Assembly: GCA_026214975.1 (NCBI GenBank)
Contig: JAOBSW010000655.1
Span: 1 to 64,000 of the forward strand
Origin: Gentiana macrophylla
Taxonomy: Eukaryota > Streptophyta > Magnoliopsida > Gentianales > Gentianaceae
Direction: 5' to 3'
Length of the DNA stretch: 64,000 nt
The position numbers were made by a program, and so were the translations under genes. Shown here piece after piece: positions 1-11,985 of the stretch (position 1 is its first letter; each line of letters begins with the position of its first letter). The notes beneath the pieces were generated by a model that was given only the letters and a program-made list of their open reading frames with translations, did not search any database and was not told where the DNA came from.

Positions 1-89
1 TCTAATTTATGGTAACAAAAGAGATCACATATTTTCAAAGTAGTTTTCAACTGCGAGTTTTCTATACATTTACATTTATATCTTCATTT

Positions 90-1260
90 GCAATCGATGG
101 ATTCCTCAAACTTTTGTCAAAAGTACTGTTTTTAATGTTAATAATTTTGATGAATATAAAATAAGAATGCTATTCATCTTGCAAAGAACTCCGCCAAGAG
201 ATGCTGATGTAATTAATGATGGACTATCACAATCACTAATAGTGGTAAAGTACTATGAGCAGATCAAGAAAGGAAATTGACAAACCTAAAAGGATTTTGA
301 CCAAGGATGGCAAGTGAGAAGAGCACATCCGGACTTTGCTTGCAAATGACATGATCTTCAAGACCCTAGATAGCAACATGTTCATGAGAATCAAAGACCT
401 GCAAAAACAAAGAAAGGAGATGGGACAAAGAATCATTGATAAATGAAGGATTCAAGTGGCTAAAGAAAAACAAATTATCTCAAGGTAAAATGTGAAGTTT
501 GAAACTTCAAATGAAGACCGGTGATCCATAGATCAAATGGACAAGACATTCTCAAGCATCACTGAATGCAATAGCCTTGGACACACATATCCCCAAAAAG
601 AAGTATGCTTGAAGATCTTGAGAGGACTACTGAAAAGATGGGAAGATCATAACATCCGTGAATCGTGAGGAACAACAAATCTTGTAAGCAATCGACACTC
701 CGACATCGATGTCCCAATTAAAAGCTCATGAATTCGAATTGAACGGTGAAGATGGTGTCGCGTGAGACACAAAATTCACCGCATCGTTGCACCTCAAAGA
801 AAGTAACTTTGCCGATTACATCAAGAAAAAACACATGAACTTAAAGAATGTAGCTTTATTGGTTAAACGCTTTGACAGTTTAGCAAAAAGAAGCCCTTCA
901 AAGGAAATTCATCATCAAACAAGAAGTCAAGTCAAAACAGAGATATGAAGAAGAAGAATGATGAATATGTGATGCCTCAACCGCAACAAGAAAGGTCACT
1001 TCTCAAGGCGATTGCTCAAGAAAATGACAAAGATGATGAAAAGAAGAAATACAAGGCATTTGAAAAGAGAAAAGCAAGAAGGCACTCAAGGCGCAGTAAT
1101 ACAATGAGTTGAGAAGAATGAAGAATCATCCGATAATGATTCGGATGATAGTGATGAAGAAGACAAAATCGTAAAAGGAGAAAGCATGCATATGCCTCAT
1201 GACCAAAGAATTGATGAAGATGAAAGTGATAGTTCGGACAATCAAGAAACAAGCCTATGT
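90..1260 (+). pseudogene. copia gag remnant with decayed zinc knuckle
   Basis: Lysine- and glutamate-rich plus-strand fragments resemble the copia Gag (UBN2-type) capsid. Near 980-1010 the sequence reads C-L-N-R-N-K-K-G-H-F, recognisable as a CCHC knuckle (C-x2-C-x4-H-x4-C) whose second cysteine codon has become arginine and whose frame breaks afterwards. The purine-rich stretch 1020-1260 encodes the acidic, serine-rich tail common after the knuckle in these elements. No frame stays open over more than about 60 codons. Gag would normally form the virus-like particle; this copy cannot. Confidence 0.6.
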
Positions 1261-2559
1261 CTAATGGCTAAAGAACCGTATGAACTGAGGTATCATCTAG
1301 CCTCTTACTTCATCTAATACATCCACATCCGACATCGCACAATCTTCTACTCTTCCATTGAGATACAATAGACCTAGTCCGTAATCTCATGACTAAATTT
1401 GATGAAATTGAAAAGAATCATGAAATTCTGGAAAAGGAATGCAAGGATCTAAGAAAAGAAAATAAGAATTAAAGAAAGAACCTGGATAAAGCAAAAGTCA
1501 ATTAACCAAAGAAGGAGACCTACTTAAATGATCAACAAAAAGCTAGATGATCATACATCCTGCCATTGATGTGATCGCTTAAGAAAATCTCCTCACCAAA
1601 GAAAAGTAACCACCGCACTACTAAAAGCACCACCATACAAACCTCAAAAAGGTTTGGATCCTGGTCTTAGTTACAATAATGTGATGAAAGTAGGAATAAT
1701 GGTCAACACAATTCTAAATTCAGACCATTAACGGGTCAAAAATTGTAAAGGGACGACCATAGTTCCAACAGATCATCCTGCCCGGTGAAGTCAAACCTAG
1801 TGTAGTGGAAACAAAGAGACTAAATCCTCATTCCAAATTAATCAAGTTAATAATGCCATCCAAAGGTAAAAGCGGACCTTACCTTCAGAGGATGATTGGA
1901 ATGTTGCACCTCCAAATACAAGAGGAAACCATTCCACAAAATGCATCATGTGGTTAAGAAAATAAACTGCTCTTTAGACACTTGAAGGTGAAAGGTTTCC
2001 TCACCGCATATTGGAAAGTGAAGTAAGATATAAATGCACCAAAAGGTGTGGAGAAAAGTATCGTAATACCTTCAAAGAAAATATTAGAAGCTATTCTCAT
2101 GCATGCCTTATACATATGAAGTTGATGATTTCAATTATCCAAAAAGAAGACCTTTGGAAACACACTTGGTACTGAGGTATGATTGTTAACTGTGCATGGA
2201 CCCAAACAAAGGTTGGGTACCTAAACTTAATTAACTGCTTTGTAGGATGTCCGGTACATAGACAAAGTGGATGTTCCGCATACATGACAGAAACAAGAAA
2301 TGGCTCACTGACTTCAAGGCTTTGATGGACCCAAAGTCACATTTGGAGGCAAAGAAAACCCCTGGCAAGATTAAGGGGAAGGCATAATACTCAAGAACAA
2401 TTTGAAAATTCAAATGTGTCATATGTCAGTGGACTAAATTTCAACTGATGAGCATCACCAATTTTGTGACAAAGGCTACAATGTGCACTTCAACAAAGAA
2501 GGATGCAAGTGATTCACAGCCAAACCAACATGCTGGTTCTGCAGTAGAAGACAAGACAA

Positions 2560-3440
2560 CATGTATGTTGTGGATCTGAGACATGTGCCTACAGCGTAAA
2601 CATGTCTCATTGGTCAAAACAAACAATCCATGTTTGGATTTGGCATGTATATTAAATCATCTCGAATTTCAAGACCATCAACAAACTATCAAAGAACAAG
2701 TTAGTTGAAGGTTTGCCAGAGATCACATTCAAGAAAGAAAGTCATGTGATGCATGTCGTAAAGGAAACAGATCAAAAGTTCATTCAAGTCAAAGCCTTAT
2801 CAATCTACAACAAGAGTTCTACATCGTTACACATGGACTGCTTTGGACCACCACACCAGTAAGTGTGAGTGGTAAGAAATACACTTGTAGTGGTGGATGA
2901 CTTCTCAAAGTACACTCGACCATTTTCATGAACAAGAAGAAAGAGACACAAAAAGCTGCAGATTTCTTGAGAAGACTCCAAAATGAGAAAGAACTAAAGA
3001 TCATAAAGATCATATCGATGCAGAGGCAATCAATTTCTAAATGAAATCATCGAACTCATCAGAAGAAAATGGAGTACTACATCAACTATCTGCAGGCACT
3101 CCACAACAAAATGGTGTAGCAGAAAGAAAAACAGAACTCTCAAAGCAAAGATTAGAATAATGATTAACTGGAGCATGCTTGCCAAAGAGATTTTGGGTCA
3201 AGCAAACAAAACATAGCATGTCATACACAAAACAGATCAATCATCAACAAATATCATGGAAAGACTCCATATGAAATATAATATCTCATATTTTCATATG
3301 TTTGGATCAAAATGTTTTGTCTTAAACAGAACCAGTTGCATACCTTTGATGAGAGAAGGCCGATGAAGCATCTTCATAGATACTCTGGACACCAAAGAAA
3401 GCATTCAGAGTACTCAATAAAGAACATTGGTGATTGAAGA
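2560..3440 (+). pseudogene. copia GAG-pre-integrase and integrase remnant
   Basis: Around 2800-2930 a frame reads through the start of the integrase core, including S-L-H-M-D and a K-Y-T-L-V-V-V-D-D-F-S-K block, where D64-type catalytic positions of copia integrases lie. Near 3080-3150 the frame-shifted text gives the P-Q-Q-N-G-V-A-E-R-K-N-R-T-L pattern that carries the catalytic glutamate region. At 3228-3275 the phrase N-R-S-I-I-N-K-Y-H-G-K-T-P-Y-E marks the end of the core. At least four frameshifts separate these blocks. Function is lost. Confidence 0.75.
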
Positions 3441-3719
3441 ATCAATACATGTGGTTTTGATGAACAAAATACAAATGGTGAAAGATCTTCAAGACCAAGA
3501 AGAGAAAGCAAAGATGAAGGAAATATATACAAATGCAACCATACACCTACTATCCTCGAATCATCACTTTGAAAATCAAGAGGAGCCATATATCAATACA
3601 ATGTAAGAAGCACTGAGTTGAAGTTCATGCTCAAGATGAAGGCATGGAAGCACCAAGTGAAGAACAACTTCAACCGTGATCTAAATTGGCTAAGAGACCA
3701 TCCTCAAGAACAAGTTATT

Positions 3720-4696
3720 GGAGATATTCACACAAGAGAGTTGAACCGTAAGACAACCTGAGCACATGCTAACTTGCTTTCTATCACAAGTGGAACCTAA
3801 GACCATAGATGATGCAATCCAAAATGCAGATCGGATCACAAGAATGCAAGAAGAACTAAATGAATTTGAAAGAAATGAAGTTCCTGAACTTGTGATGACA
3901 CGGTATATGCCAACATCATTGGTGCAAAATGGGTATTCAGAGAACAAGATGGATGAGCAAGGAACTGTTGTCGTAAACAAAGCAAGGCTAGTTGCAAATG
4001 GCTATTCTCAAGGTATGAATAGATTATGATGAAACATTTGCACCAAAAGAGCAAGATTGGAAGCAATCGACTCTTTCTAGCTTTTTCCGCATACAAAGAC
4101 TTCAAAGTCTATCAAATGGATGTCAAGAGTGCATTCCTAAATGGACTTTTGTAAGAAGAAGTTTATGTAGAACAACCTCCTGGATTTCAAATCAAAGGAA
4201 AAGAAGACAAAGTATACAAACTCAAGAAGGCCTCTATGGCCTCAAACAGCACCTCCAGAGCCTCGGTATGAAACACTATCACAATTTCGATCAAGAATGG
4301 ATTCAACAAGGGAACTATTGACAAGACTCTATTCAAACTAGAGGAAGGAGCAAGCACATTGTCGGGTTCAAATCTATGCCGATGATATAATCTTTGGATC
4401 GTGAGGATGAAAAGCTTTGTGAAAAATTTGCAAACCTCGATGAAAAGCAAATTTCAGATGAGCATGATGGAGAATTAAACTATTTTCTTGGCCTTCAAGT
4501 AAAGCAAATGAAGGATGGCATTTTCATTTGTCAAGCCAAGTACACAAGAGATTTGATACACAAGTATGGGATGGATACAAGTGGCACAGCAGACACACCA
4601 ATGTGTGCCAGAATCATACTTGGAAAAGATGAAGCAGGAAAGGATGTTGATCAGAAAATGTATAGAGGAATCATAGGATCCTTATTATACTCTTAG
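3720..4696 (+). pseudogene. copia reverse transcriptase remnant
   Basis: An open stretch at 3766-4029 carries the conserved start of copia RT (M-Q-E-E-L-N-E-F-E-R-N-E-V, then N-K-A-R-L-V-A-N-G-Y-S-Q). After a frameshift near 4025 come D-Y-D-E-T-F-A-P, the K-V-Y-Q-M-D-V-K-S-A-F-L-N-G catalytic block near 4105-4145, Y-V-E-Q-P-P-G-F, and the active-site Y-A-D-D at 4375-4386. A second open stretch, 4394-4696, runs through G-E-L-N-Y-F-L-G-L-Q to G-I-I-G-S-L-L-Y, where RNase H should begin, and is then cut off. Three or more frameshifts make it a pseudogene. Confidence 0.85.
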
Positions 4697-5404
4697 GCCC
4701 AAAATGACCTCCACACGCCAATACATGACAATATGCAATATTGGAGTGAATCTCATCTTCAGGAATGCATCGTCGTATCACTTGGTCGGAACCAAGCTTC
4801 CACAAGTAAGGCTCATCCCATATATAGTATTTGGATTCACTTTTCAATTTATTTCTCTTGGCAGTGGGAATATTCAAGAGAAAAACGCCAGTAATTAAAT
4901 AATTGACAATGTCGGCATACCATGGCTCTTACCTAACTTACATGTGGTGTGGAAAAGTTGCTCATTCGGAAATGTTTCTATGATAGGTATCAACTCTTTT
5001 CCTTGACAATTCGGGCTTAAATGATCCGCTACATAATTCTCCACTCATTTTCTATCCTTGATCTCAAGATCGAATTCTTGCAATAGCACAATCCACCGGA
5101 TTAACCACTTTGTTTGGACTCTTTCTTTGTCATCAATTACTTCAACGCTGTGTGGTCGGTGTATACCACTACCATGGAACCCAACAAGTAAGATATGAAC
5201 TTCTCAAATGCGTAACACAACCTCCAAAAGCTCATTTTCCGTCGTGGTATAATTACATTGAGCTTGATTAATGGTCTTGGACGCGTAGTATATAACATGG
5301 CTATTCTTTCCAACTCTTTGTCCCAATACGGCCCCAACCGCATAGTCACTAGCATCGCACATGATCTCAAACGGCGTTCCCCAATCTCAAACATCGCAAG
5401 TATC
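4697..5404 (-). pseudogene. Athila-like gypsy RNase H and integrase zinc-finger fragment
   Basis: On the minus strand 5394-5137 reads as Ty3/gypsy RNase H (M-C-D-A-S-like start just inside 5394, then V-V-Y-T-D-H-T-A-L-K at its end), and 4877-4671 as the region before the integrase H2C2 zinc finger (W-D-E-P-Y-L-W-K, R-R-C-I-P-E, H-C-H...G-G-H-F-G in degenerate form). The order RNase H then integrase fits a gypsy pol. Both ends are abrupt: the left joins the copia element, the right joins the end of a 562-bp LTR. It is a different copy from the pol remnant at 17224-20006, because the same domains occur in both. Confidence 0.75.
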
Positions 5405-5867
5405 TGATATGTCGTTAAACCACCAAATAAATATCCATTTTCACTCTATAACTAGTATAGGGCAAGTAGGTGTCGAATCCCACAGAGAACGGGTGATTAT
5501 TCATTTTTGGAACGTATAAAATAATAGAGTAATTGAGATAATAATAAAAAAAAAAAGTAACACGTAAAATAAATGGTGATAGTAGCAATTGATTAAAAAT
5601 GAAAGAAATAATAATTTAGTTTCAAATAAGGTAAAGGCTCCAGCTAAAGTAGCTATTTCCACCTCGATTTACTCGATTGATCATTGACGCAAGAATTACT
5701 AACTAGTTTATTAATAAACTTGTTATAGCCACCGACAACCGCCAAGCAACCAATCTCTCCTAAAGTCGATAATTAAGACACGGTCGTTAACTATTCTCTA
5801 ACTGGAAGTCACCCCTAGACACGGTCATAAGAGTTTGGAAATCCAGCAGCGTTAAGGTTTGAGAGAC
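5405..5867 (-). mobile_element. Left part of a 562-bp LTR split by element E1
   Basis: With 17068-17166 this forms one LTR in minus orientation. It would start TGATATGATTTTTCCGG (right piece) and end in ACATATCA (left piece), giving inverted ends TGATATG/CATATCA. Near 5470-5500 it holds the 'tctgtgggattcgacacc' text (minus strand) that I associate with the ends of plant gypsy LTRs. Bases flanking the LTR (GTATC left, CTCAT right) do not match, so it is not a clean solo LTR. No PBS or PPT adjoins it. Confidence 0.6.
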
Positions 5868-7462
5868 TGTTAAGGCCATATTTATATGATTATTAAGGGT
5901 TATATTTCATTATTATTTCCCCACATTTGCATAATTTACATGAGAATTAAGGGTTTAAGTGTAATTATTTAGTAAGGATGATTTTAATATGGTTATTTGC
6001 AAAATTGATTATTTTATGTGTTAAATTAATGGAATTATTATTATTTGAGTTTTATTACATTTTGCAAAGTTTATTTATCCTTTAGGAGGCTGAATTTTGA
6101 GTGCTAAAAAGGATAAATGAAGCTCAAGTCTAATTATTCAAGATAGAGTTGGAATTGGCTTGAAGAGAATGGATAAAGATGAAGAAATCCGATCCCAAGC
6201 AATCCACCGAAGCGCTCATCTCCATCCAGATGGACGAGTGTCCATAAAATCGAACGGGCGCTCAAAGGCATAAAATCAATACAGAGAGTTCAAACAAGCA
6301 GAGACGAAAGAGCGTTTAATCGTCCTCGGGAATTCTGGGACGGACGCCTGGTTGTTCAAACGAAGCGTCCGAGCCGACTTTACTTCCAAGCCGACTTAAA
6401 ACTCTATAAAAGCACCGCATTATGAATCCTTAAACCCTAATCTTTTACACAACTCTTTCACGCATACTTTTACATAAAGTGCCTGCAGAGAACCCTAATT
6501 CCATGTAGATGAATTTCTCCAATCCAACAATCTTGTCCAACATGATTGTTGGCTAAAAGCCTTGCGTTGAGTCGACGGAGGAAGCTCATCAACAACACAA
6601 CCAACTAGAGGAGTTCGATACTAGATGATTAGTGAGTTAATTCATAGTTTTTCATTACTTTGGATCTGCTTTTGCATTGTTATGTTTTATTGGATTATGA
6701 ATTTGATGAAACGATCTATTTATATTTGATGCTTGGATTAATATATGAAAATATATTATTTAAGTTCTATTTTGTTCAAAGTAATGCAATTAATTGTGTT
6801 TTAAGAGATTATGCATGATTAGTTGAGTAAAAGTTTGGAAACATTCTCGTGATTTCGCTTTTGATTGCATGTTTAGTTTGTTTGAAAAGATAAACGAAAC
6901 CTTAGAAATTTGATTGAAGATATTTGATCGAGTTCGTGAAAAATCACTACTAAAAACTATGTCTTTTAATCGCCATCTAGTTGGGATTGTTGGTTGATGG
7001 GTGGAATCTAGTTGCCTCATTGTGTTTTTCTTTATTGTTTATTAATCGAATCGTTAGTTTAATCTTTAGTTTAAGTTCTAGTTTTATAAACCCTAATTTC
7101 CTCATTGCTTTCCTCGCACTTTTCCTTCTCTGCTCAGAAGTTGAACGCGTTCGTCGCAATAGCGACGCTAGTCCAAAGAGATTTCGTTTCCAGACGCTCG
7201 CTCATTAAATTGAACGCCATTCAACTTGTCTCTGCATTTTCTCATTCGTTTTGTTTTCGATTTTAGGTTAGTTAATAGTTTTATCTTTTAGTTAGTTTCA
7301 ACCTTAGTTTAGTTAATAATTGTGACATAATCGATATAGATTTATACTTGAATTCGATAAACATTCCATTCCCTTAGGACGACCCGATAACATCCTTTAC
7401 TACAGATCCTTATACTTGGGGTGTTTCGGTTTATAAATTTTAAAACTAGTTTTTACCGAACA
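5868..7462 (+). repeat. E1 5' LTR (1595 bp)
   Basis: Matches 15469-17062 almost throughout. It has TG...CA ends and a TATA box at 6404-6412. Differences from the 3' LTR cluster in the GC-rich part (about 6215-6390), mostly 1-5 base indels, while long AT-rich runs are identical. The GC-rich part holds repeated words such as GGGCGCTC, GAACG and GGACG. Confidence 0.95.
6404..6412 (+). promoter_or_regulatory. TATA box of E1 5' LTR
   Basis: CTATAAAAG lies just downstream of the GC-rich palindromic block (6215-6390) and is conserved in the 3' LTR at 16008-16016. RNA would start about 30 bases further on, inside the LTR. Confidence 0.7.
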
Positions 7463-7468
7463 AGTTTT

Positions 7469-7490
7469 TGGCGCCCGTTGCCGGGAATCG
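7469..7490 (+). other. E1 primer-binding site (tRNA-Asp)
   Basis: TGGCGCCCGTTGCCGGGAATCG, six bases after the LTR end, is the complement of the 3' end of plant tRNA-Asp with one extra C and one G missing (expected TGGCGCCGTTGCCGGGGATCG). This primer is the usual choice of the Athila lineage. Confidence 0.9.
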
Positions 7491-8130
7491 TAACGGTTGT
7501 CGGATCTTTTAGGTATAAAATTTTATATCGATTCTAATTTTAATTGTGAGGTCTAAATTTTAGAATTACGTTTATTTTTGTTTTCGTTTTACCTTGTTTT
7601 ATTTAATTTTATTTTCCTTCAATTATTTTTTTCGATAGTTATATTAGTTTCTATAATTTTAGATTTTTTTTTTTTCGTAATTTTAGATTAGCCTTTATTT
7701 ATTTCCGTGACGTTTTTTTTAGTTTCCTTAATTATTTCTATTTCGCTTTTAAGTTTTAAGCCTTAGTTTTAGATTTTGAAGTCCGACGAAGCGTTTAATA
7801 ACTTGAACGCCCGCCCACTTCAACTCTGTTCTCGAACGATCGCTCATTTATTTGAACGAAGCGTTCATCTCTCGAACGAACGCCCACTAACACCGGACGC
7901 CGATTCAATCTGTTCAATCATCACTTCTTTTCTATCTTCTCTTCTCTTCTCTTTTTTTTCTCCTCTAAACCATCAAACCTTTTCTAAACTCGTTCTAATC
8001 AACCCTAAGGTTGATTTTTCCTTTCTTTTCTTACGGTTTATGCAAACGAAGTAAGAAGGGACTTCGATCATCGATCCCCGAACTCGAACGATCTATCCTA
8101 AGAAGGAGACTTCTTCCCGATCTTGACGCC
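7491..8130 (+). other. E1 untranslated leader
   Basis: T-rich leader between PBS and gag with no coding sign. At 7776-7910 lies a GC-rich island in which the word GAACG recurs in both orientations, including the perfect palindrome TGAACGAAGCGTTCA at 7853-7867. Similar words occur in the LTR near 6250-6370 and 7140-7210. Confidence 0.7.
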
Positions 8131-9750
8131 ATGGCGAGATCAAGATCCAATTCCAAATCCTAATCCCAAGCTTAGTTAAATTTAATCCTTCAAGCAGATG
8201 CAAGCTCTGCAAAGAACAACATAATCAACAAGTGGCATAAATCAACAACTTCAACAATTTAGACAAAACCAAAGTTTTTTAATCAATTGAACCAGACCCT
8301 TACACCCCATATCTAAATCAAGATTTTCTCGAGGGGCATGGACTCATTCGCCCTCCCGACATGGGAGGAGTGAATTTCGATCTAAAGAACGGAGTAGTTG
8401 CTCTAGTTCGAATAGCTCTTTCCATGGTATCTTTGCCTCGGGGAAGATCCACACGACTTCTTATCCACATTCATACAAATCTGTGAAGCAGGCCATTATC
8501 CTGGTGTTGATTCGTAGATCGTAAAGTTGAAGCTATTTCCTTTTGCTTTGAAGCGGCGAAGCAAGTCGATGGTTTGTCGTTAGCACATCATTCCTCCATA
8601 CATGGAATGATGTCAAAAGAGCCTTCGCTCTCAAGTGGGTTTCACCAGGCAAGATTATGGAGATGAAACGGGAAATAGCTACTTTCGAGCAACCAGAGGA
8701 TGAGATCATGGCAAAGCTTGGGAGAGATTAAATCTGTTGATGAGGAAGTGCCCCAATCACGGATATGCAGACATGAGTTCTTCGGAATCGTTTCTATAGA
8801 GGTGTCTCTCAACCTAATAGAGACTATCTTGACTCCACGGCTCATGGATCCTTCTTAGGGGGAGGTGATGAGACTGCCTACAGAGTGGCTGAGACCATCG
8901 CCAAGAACAATAAGTGGTCGACTCCCAAGAAGACCAATGTTGTTAAGAAAGAAGGTACTGCAGCAAACCCCGATACAAAGCCGTTGGTTGCTCGGATGGA
9001 ATTGATAAGCAAGCACCGCCAATCTTTGACGCACGACCTTCCGATCCGGGAATGCGGTAGAACGGAGATGATGGAAGAAGTAAATCTAATGGATAATCAA
9101 AACCAACCCTTCCGAAACTTTAACCAGAATCAGAACTACTCGGGATTTCCACGACAAAACTTCAATCAAGCCAAGTTACCACCTGGCCCTTCAAATTCGA
9201 ATTCTTTCAACTCAAATTATCAAAGGATGATTCTAACTCCCAAAGGCCGCAGGTGGATGGAACCAAACTCAAAATCATACCACCTCACGTGTCCTCAACA
9301 CAAATTCGATGAGTCGGGTAGACATGGTGAAGACCTTGTCTACTAGCGTTAAAGCTATTGAGAGACAAGTTGGTCGATGGCGCACCAAGCAAGCAAGCGA
9401 GACCTCACGGTAAACTTCCAAGTTATACCGAGAGAACCAAAGTCGATGTGAATGTTTGCACCGCCATTACACCTCAAAGTGGGAGTATGGACGGGAAGAA
9501 GAACTCAATGAAGTAACGCTGAGAAGTGGTAAAAGGTGGACCCGGCAAGATGTCGGAACGAGTAGCCCTCCCGACGCCATGAGTTCAGGAGGGGAAATCG
9601 TAAACCACATACCGAAGAAAGCAACGATGAGGAGCTTAGTGACAATTCTTCGGAGGACTAAAATAATTCGATGATGAGGTAAGGAAGGAAAGTCGGAAAA
9701 GTCAGTATCCTCGACTAAGAAAAAAGGAAGAAAAGTTCGTAAGATGGAAG
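8131..9750 (+). pseudogene. E1 gag remnant
   Basis: The likely start is ATG at 8131 (M-A-R-S-R-S-N-S-K-S), followed at once by a stop. Capsid blocks are readable in shifted frames: E-A-G-H-Y-P-G near 8480, F-P-F-A-L-K near 8535, W-N-D-V-K-R-A-F-A-L-K-W near 8605, and W-E-R-L-N-L-L-M-R-K-C-P-N-H-G near 8715-8765. An open stretch at 8885-9346 continues with M-A-E-T-I-A-K-N-N-K-W-S and then an Asn/Gln-rich tail (N-F-N-Q-N-Q-N), as in Athila Gag. 9456-9674 includes N-E-V-T-L-R-S-G-K, the linker motif before protease. The product would be the particle protein; it is broken many times. Confidence 0.85.
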
Positions 9751-9889
9751 GATAAGGAGGATAAGGCGATAAAGAATCAAGCTACTGTGGAATGATAAAG
9801 CCCTTCCTTATCCACCAAAAAGGAAAGAGAAAGCCTCACTAATGACAAGCAAAGATTTGGAGTGAGTGAGGATGCTTAGAGACACTCAA

Positions 9890-10480
9890 GTTAGTATGCC
9901 CTTAGCCGAGGTATTAATCGAAATGCCTAAATGCTCTAAGTATCATAAAGAATTCGTGGGAGTAAGAGAAAGCTTTGTGGATGGTGAAGAAGTGCGACGC
10001 GAAGATTGCGCGATGGTTTCATAGAAAGTCATTAAGCGAGGTGATTCTCGCGCACCTTCAATCTCCTCGTGAGATCGAAGGCCATTTGTTCAAAATGTAT
10101 TATGCGACTCGGGGCCTCTATTAATGTGATGCCATTAAATGTATGCAAAAAGCTCGGGTTAGATAAAAGGATGCGGAACGCCCGATTTCTCTTCGATGGT
10201 AGATAAATCTAGCCGATCTGCAGCCGGTTGTGTAGCTAATGTGCTCCTTCAAGTTGAACATTTAGTCTTCCCCTACCGATCGGGTTATTCTAGACTATCC
10301 ACCGAGCAAGGAGATGCCTCTAATTCTAGGCCGAACCTTTCTAGACACTTCTAACGCTCATCGACTTCTCGTAAGCGATGATTACTCTTAGAGTCGATGA
10401 CACATCCGTCACCTTCACATGAGGGACAAGTCCCGAAAGAACCATAATCGATGAAATATCGTTTGTTGAAGCAATTTACG
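9890..10480 (+). pseudogene. E1 aspartic protease remnant
   Basis: Near 9895-9975 the frame reads L-I-E-M-P-K-C-S-K-Y-H-K, the usual lead-in to Athila protease. The active site appears at 10104-10135 as C-D-S-G, with the following A-S-I-N-V-M-P in another frame because one G is missing from the expected gac-tcg-ggg-gcc. The flap and second half follow near 10305-10350 as P-L-I-L-G-R-T-F-L-D-T. A pepsin-like retroviral protease would process Gag-Pol. The break inside the catalytic triad region inactivates it if the base is truly absent. Confidence 0.8.
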
Positions 10481-10499
10481 AGGATGAAAAAGATGCCTA

Positions 10500-11060
10500 C
10501 TCTGAAGAAGCAGAGGAGTTGATAGAGATAGGTGTTTTTGAAGTCATAGACATTGAGGATCCGGCTGACTGCGGACCATCTTCTGATTCATTACAGCCCG
10601 TAGTCATTGACGAGTCATCTTCACTCGCTCACACTGAGCCTGTTAGTGAGTTAGAAGCATGGAGATGCCTAGCAACAAACGATGATTTCAAAGAATCGAA
10701 GTCAGAAGACTTCATCCTGGTGAAGAAGAAGCTCGATGGGTAGTTGGGACAAGGTAGACTTTTGGAGAGAAGCTACCGCTGACCGGAGGATTTCTATGGA
10801 TGAGTTGATCCAAGATCTTTCGGGGTTGAGCATCGGGAAGATGAGTTATTCTTTAGTCAACCACTCCAAGCTCATAAAGAGAAAGGTGGCCCGTTAAAGT
10901 CTAGTATTGAGCAACCACCTACTCGATTTAGAGCTCAAACCGCTTCCAAAACACCTTAAGTATATCTTTCTTAAGGATGGAGATAAATTGCCTTTGATCA
11001 TTTCTTCAAACTCGACCGAGCAAGAAGCACAAATTGATAGAAGTTCTTAAAGAATATCCT
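10500..11060 (+). pseudogene. E1 protease-RT linker
   Basis: Acidic linker, open at 10519-10743 (I-E-I-G-V-F-E-V-I-D-I-E-D-P-A-D), followed by the Athila signature D-L-E-L-K-P-L-P-K-H-L-K-Y-I-F-L at about 10927-10975 and D-K-L-P-L-I-I-S-S near 10985. It links protease to reverse transcriptase and has no enzyme motif. At least two frame breaks are present. Confidence 0.75.
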
Positions 11061-11985
11061 CGCTCGATGGCAAGTGGGTGATATCCGAGGAATCACCTGT
11101 ATGTATGCATGCATAAAATCCGAACGGATGAGGGAGCTAAAAGGTTAGACAACCTCGAGAGAAGGCTGAATCCGCATATGCAGGAGGTTGTCAAGAAAGA
11201 AGTGATAAAGTGGCTTGACATGGGCATCATCTATGCAATCGCCGATAGCGAGTGGTCGCCCTACTCAAGTTGTGCCAAAGAAGGCGGAATCACAAATAAA
11301 AGAATGAAAAAGGGGAGGAAGTTGCCTTACGACTCGTGATGTGCCACAGAGTCTCAGATTGACTATCGTGAGACTTAATGAGGTTACCGCCAAGGACCAC
11401 TTTCCCTACCCTTCATTGACCAGCCTTATTGAACGACACATAGTGGTCATAAGTATTATTGTTTTTTGATGGCTATTCGATACTTCCAGATAGCCATTGA
11501 TCCTAATGACCAAGAGAAGACAACTTTACGTGTCCATCTCGGTACTTTTGCTTTCGCGCATGCCATTCGCTTATGCAACGCACCCGCGACTTTTCAACGG
11601 TGCATGTTAGCCATTTTTGATGGACTTGTGGAGCAATGCATGGAGGTCTTCATGGATGACTTCTCGCCCACGGCGATAGCTTTGATGAAATCTTAAAGAA
11701 TCTAGATATGGTACTCCAACGGTGTGTTGAGAAAATCTGGTGCTTAACGGGAAAAATGCCATTTTCTAGCAGTAGACGAAGGAATCGCTTTGGGACATAA
11801 GGTGTCCAATGCCGGTATTCAAGTTGATAAGGCTAAGGTCGGCCATTGAAAGGATGACGACTCTAAGACAAAGGAAAGAGGTACGAGGTTTTCTAGGTCA
11901 TGTTGGCTTCTACAGCGCTTTCATTAAAGATTTTTCTACCATCGCCAAGCCTTTATCAAATCTTTTGAAAGATGATGTAGATTTC
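11061..11985 (+). pseudogene. E1 reverse transcriptase remnant
   Basis: 11109-11339 carries R-R-L-N-P-H-M-Q-E-V-V-K-K-E-V-I-K-W-L-D-M-G-I-I-Y, the finger region of gypsy RT. 11466-11696 includes F-Q-I-A-I-D-P, T-F-A-F..., A-T-F-Q-R-C-M and the active site as F-M-D-D near 11650. 11809-11985 gives the thumb block (F-L-G-H-V-G-F-Y, F-I-K-D-F-S-T-I-A-K-P-L). The frame changes about five times. The V-C-I-D-F-R block expected near 11330-11400 is only partly readable. Confidence 0.85.

Larger units (their letters stand above)
1..4696 (+). mobile_element. Degenerate Ty1/copia retrotransposon (SIRE/Maximus-like), truncated
   Basis: Scattered plus-strand peptides run in copia order: gag, zinc knuckle, GAG-pre-integrase, integrase, reverse transcriptase. 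Phrases such as KARLVANGYSQ, INKYHGKTPYE and the YADD box at 4375-4386 are typical of the copia superfamily and closest, from memory, to SIRE-type elements. Integrase precedes reverse transcriptase, which separates copia from gypsy. Frameshifts and stops are everywhere, so this is an old or heavily damaged copy. The right end stops abruptly at 4696 at the start of RNase H, where a minus-strand gypsy fragment begins. No LTR is visible inside the window; the left LTR may lie outside it. Confidence 0.85.

Noticed and set aside
7469..7490. tRNA-Asp gene
   Set aside because: Only the 3' end complement is present beside an LTR; it is a primer-binding site. Same for 51161-51177.
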